DNA of 5,711 nucleotides from Bacteroidota bacterium. Its GTDB lineage: Bacteria > Bacteroidota > Bacteroidia > Chitinophagales > Chitinophagaceae. The DNA lies in assembly GCA_023412975.1 (NCBI GenBank), contig JAEZRB010000050.1, forward strand, positions 1 to 5,711. Direction: 5' to 3'. A program made the position numbers and the translations under genes. A model generated the notes under the pieces. That model made no database searches. It was not told the origin of the DNA and worked only from the letters and a program-made list of their open reading frames with translations. Below, in pieces: positions 5,393 through 5,711 of this stretch (within the stretch, counting starts at the first letter, position 1; the number at the start of each line of letters is the position of its first letter).

Positions 5393-5711
5393 TTTTATAA
5401 TGCGTGAAAAATATCTTTTTTAGCCTCATCAGGCACTTGTATTTCTGGGTTTTGGCATTTTCTGCGTTGGTGTATCCAAAACTTGCCGCAATTTCCTGCA
5501 TATTCTGTTTTTGCAGGTAAAATGCTTCCAGCAGGCTTTTACAAGGCTCCCCCAGGCTCATGATCGCTTTTCCCATCATTTCAAACTCTGCATCACGCCG
5601 GGCATGCTCGCTGATATCTTCCTCAACGGGTACAGCTGCTTCAGCACCACTCAACTCTCCATTATACCGGTTGGCCTGCTGTAATCGCTTGAGCCACAAT
5701 CGCCTGGATAC
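5373..5711 (-). CDS. ECF-type RNA polymerase sigma factor, C-terminal half, N-terminus cut by window edge
   Basis: The frame is open to the right edge and 112 residues are visible of about 180-190 expected. A possible TTG at 5699 is not a start: the frame continues upstream with VSRRLWLKRL, typical of the end of region 2. A linker of variable, acidic character (about 15-35 of the visible part) precedes sigma region 4: MGKAIMSLGEPCKSLLEAFY, then a helix-turn-helix LQKQNMQEIAASFGYTNAEN followed by AKTQKYKCLMRLKKIF. The GYTNxxNAKxQKYKCL pattern is familiar from Bacteroidota ECF-like sigma factors. Region 4 binds the -35/-33 promoter element. The stop (TGA, 5375-5373) overlaps the start of the membrane protease gene, so the two form an operon in the usual sigma then anti-sigma order. 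Any autoregulated promoter lies outside the window. Confidence 0.88.
   Translation of the reverse strand, partial: VSRRLWLKRLQQANRYNGELSGAEAAVPVEEDISEHARRDAEFEMMGKAIMSLGEPCKSLLEAFYLQKQNMQEIAASFGYTNAENAKTQKYKCLMRLKKIFFTHYKNGTADE

Noticed and set aside
5373..5699. TTG at 5699 as the real start of a 108-residue regulator
   Set aside because: The frame stays open to the window edge and the upstream residues fit the end of sigma region 2, so the gene is simply cut by the edge.

Overview
The window looks like chromosomal DNA of a member of the Bacteroidota, most likely a Chitinophagaceae-type bacterium. This is inferred from protein style, from the scarcity of Shine-Dalgarno sequences, and from upstream motifs resembling the Bacteroidota -7 element TAnnTTTG. 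No database search was possible. Coding density is high, no gap exceeds 130 bases, and I see no tRNA, rRNA, CRISPR array, insertion sequence or integrase.

Layout from left to right. (1) A 23S rRNA pseudouridine synthase of the RluA/RluD family reads leftward and runs off the left edge. It diverges from (2) lipB, octanoyltransferase, across a 130-base intergenic region. lipB converges on (3) a secreted beta-rich protein of unknown function, with only 19 bases between their stops. Upstream of (3) on the same strand lies (4) a PLP-dependent enzyme of the ACC deaminase/D-cysteine desulfhydrase family. It is divergently paired with (5) a sugar-1-phosphate nucleotidyltransferase-like protein across 61 bases that contain two back-to-back promoter-like elements. 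A strong hairpin terminator follows gene 5 and separates it from the convergent pair (6, 7).

Genes 6 and 7 are the most interesting part. Gene 7 (cut by the right edge) encodes the C-terminal half of an ECF-type sigma factor, with region 4 visible. Its end overlaps the start of gene 6. Gene 6 encodes a single-pass membrane protein that joins an anti-sigma-like cytoplasmic N-terminus, a transmembrane helix, a coiled-coil stalk and a trypsin/DegP-like serine protease domain with an intact His-Asp-Ser triad. The pair looks like a compact envelope-signalling unit in which the presumed sigma regulator is itself a periplasmic protease.

The remaining genes are housekeeping or general metabolism (rRNA modification, lipoate attachment, amino-acid breakdown, nucleotide-sugar-type chemistry). 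Apart from the sigma/protease pair they do not form an obvious single pathway.
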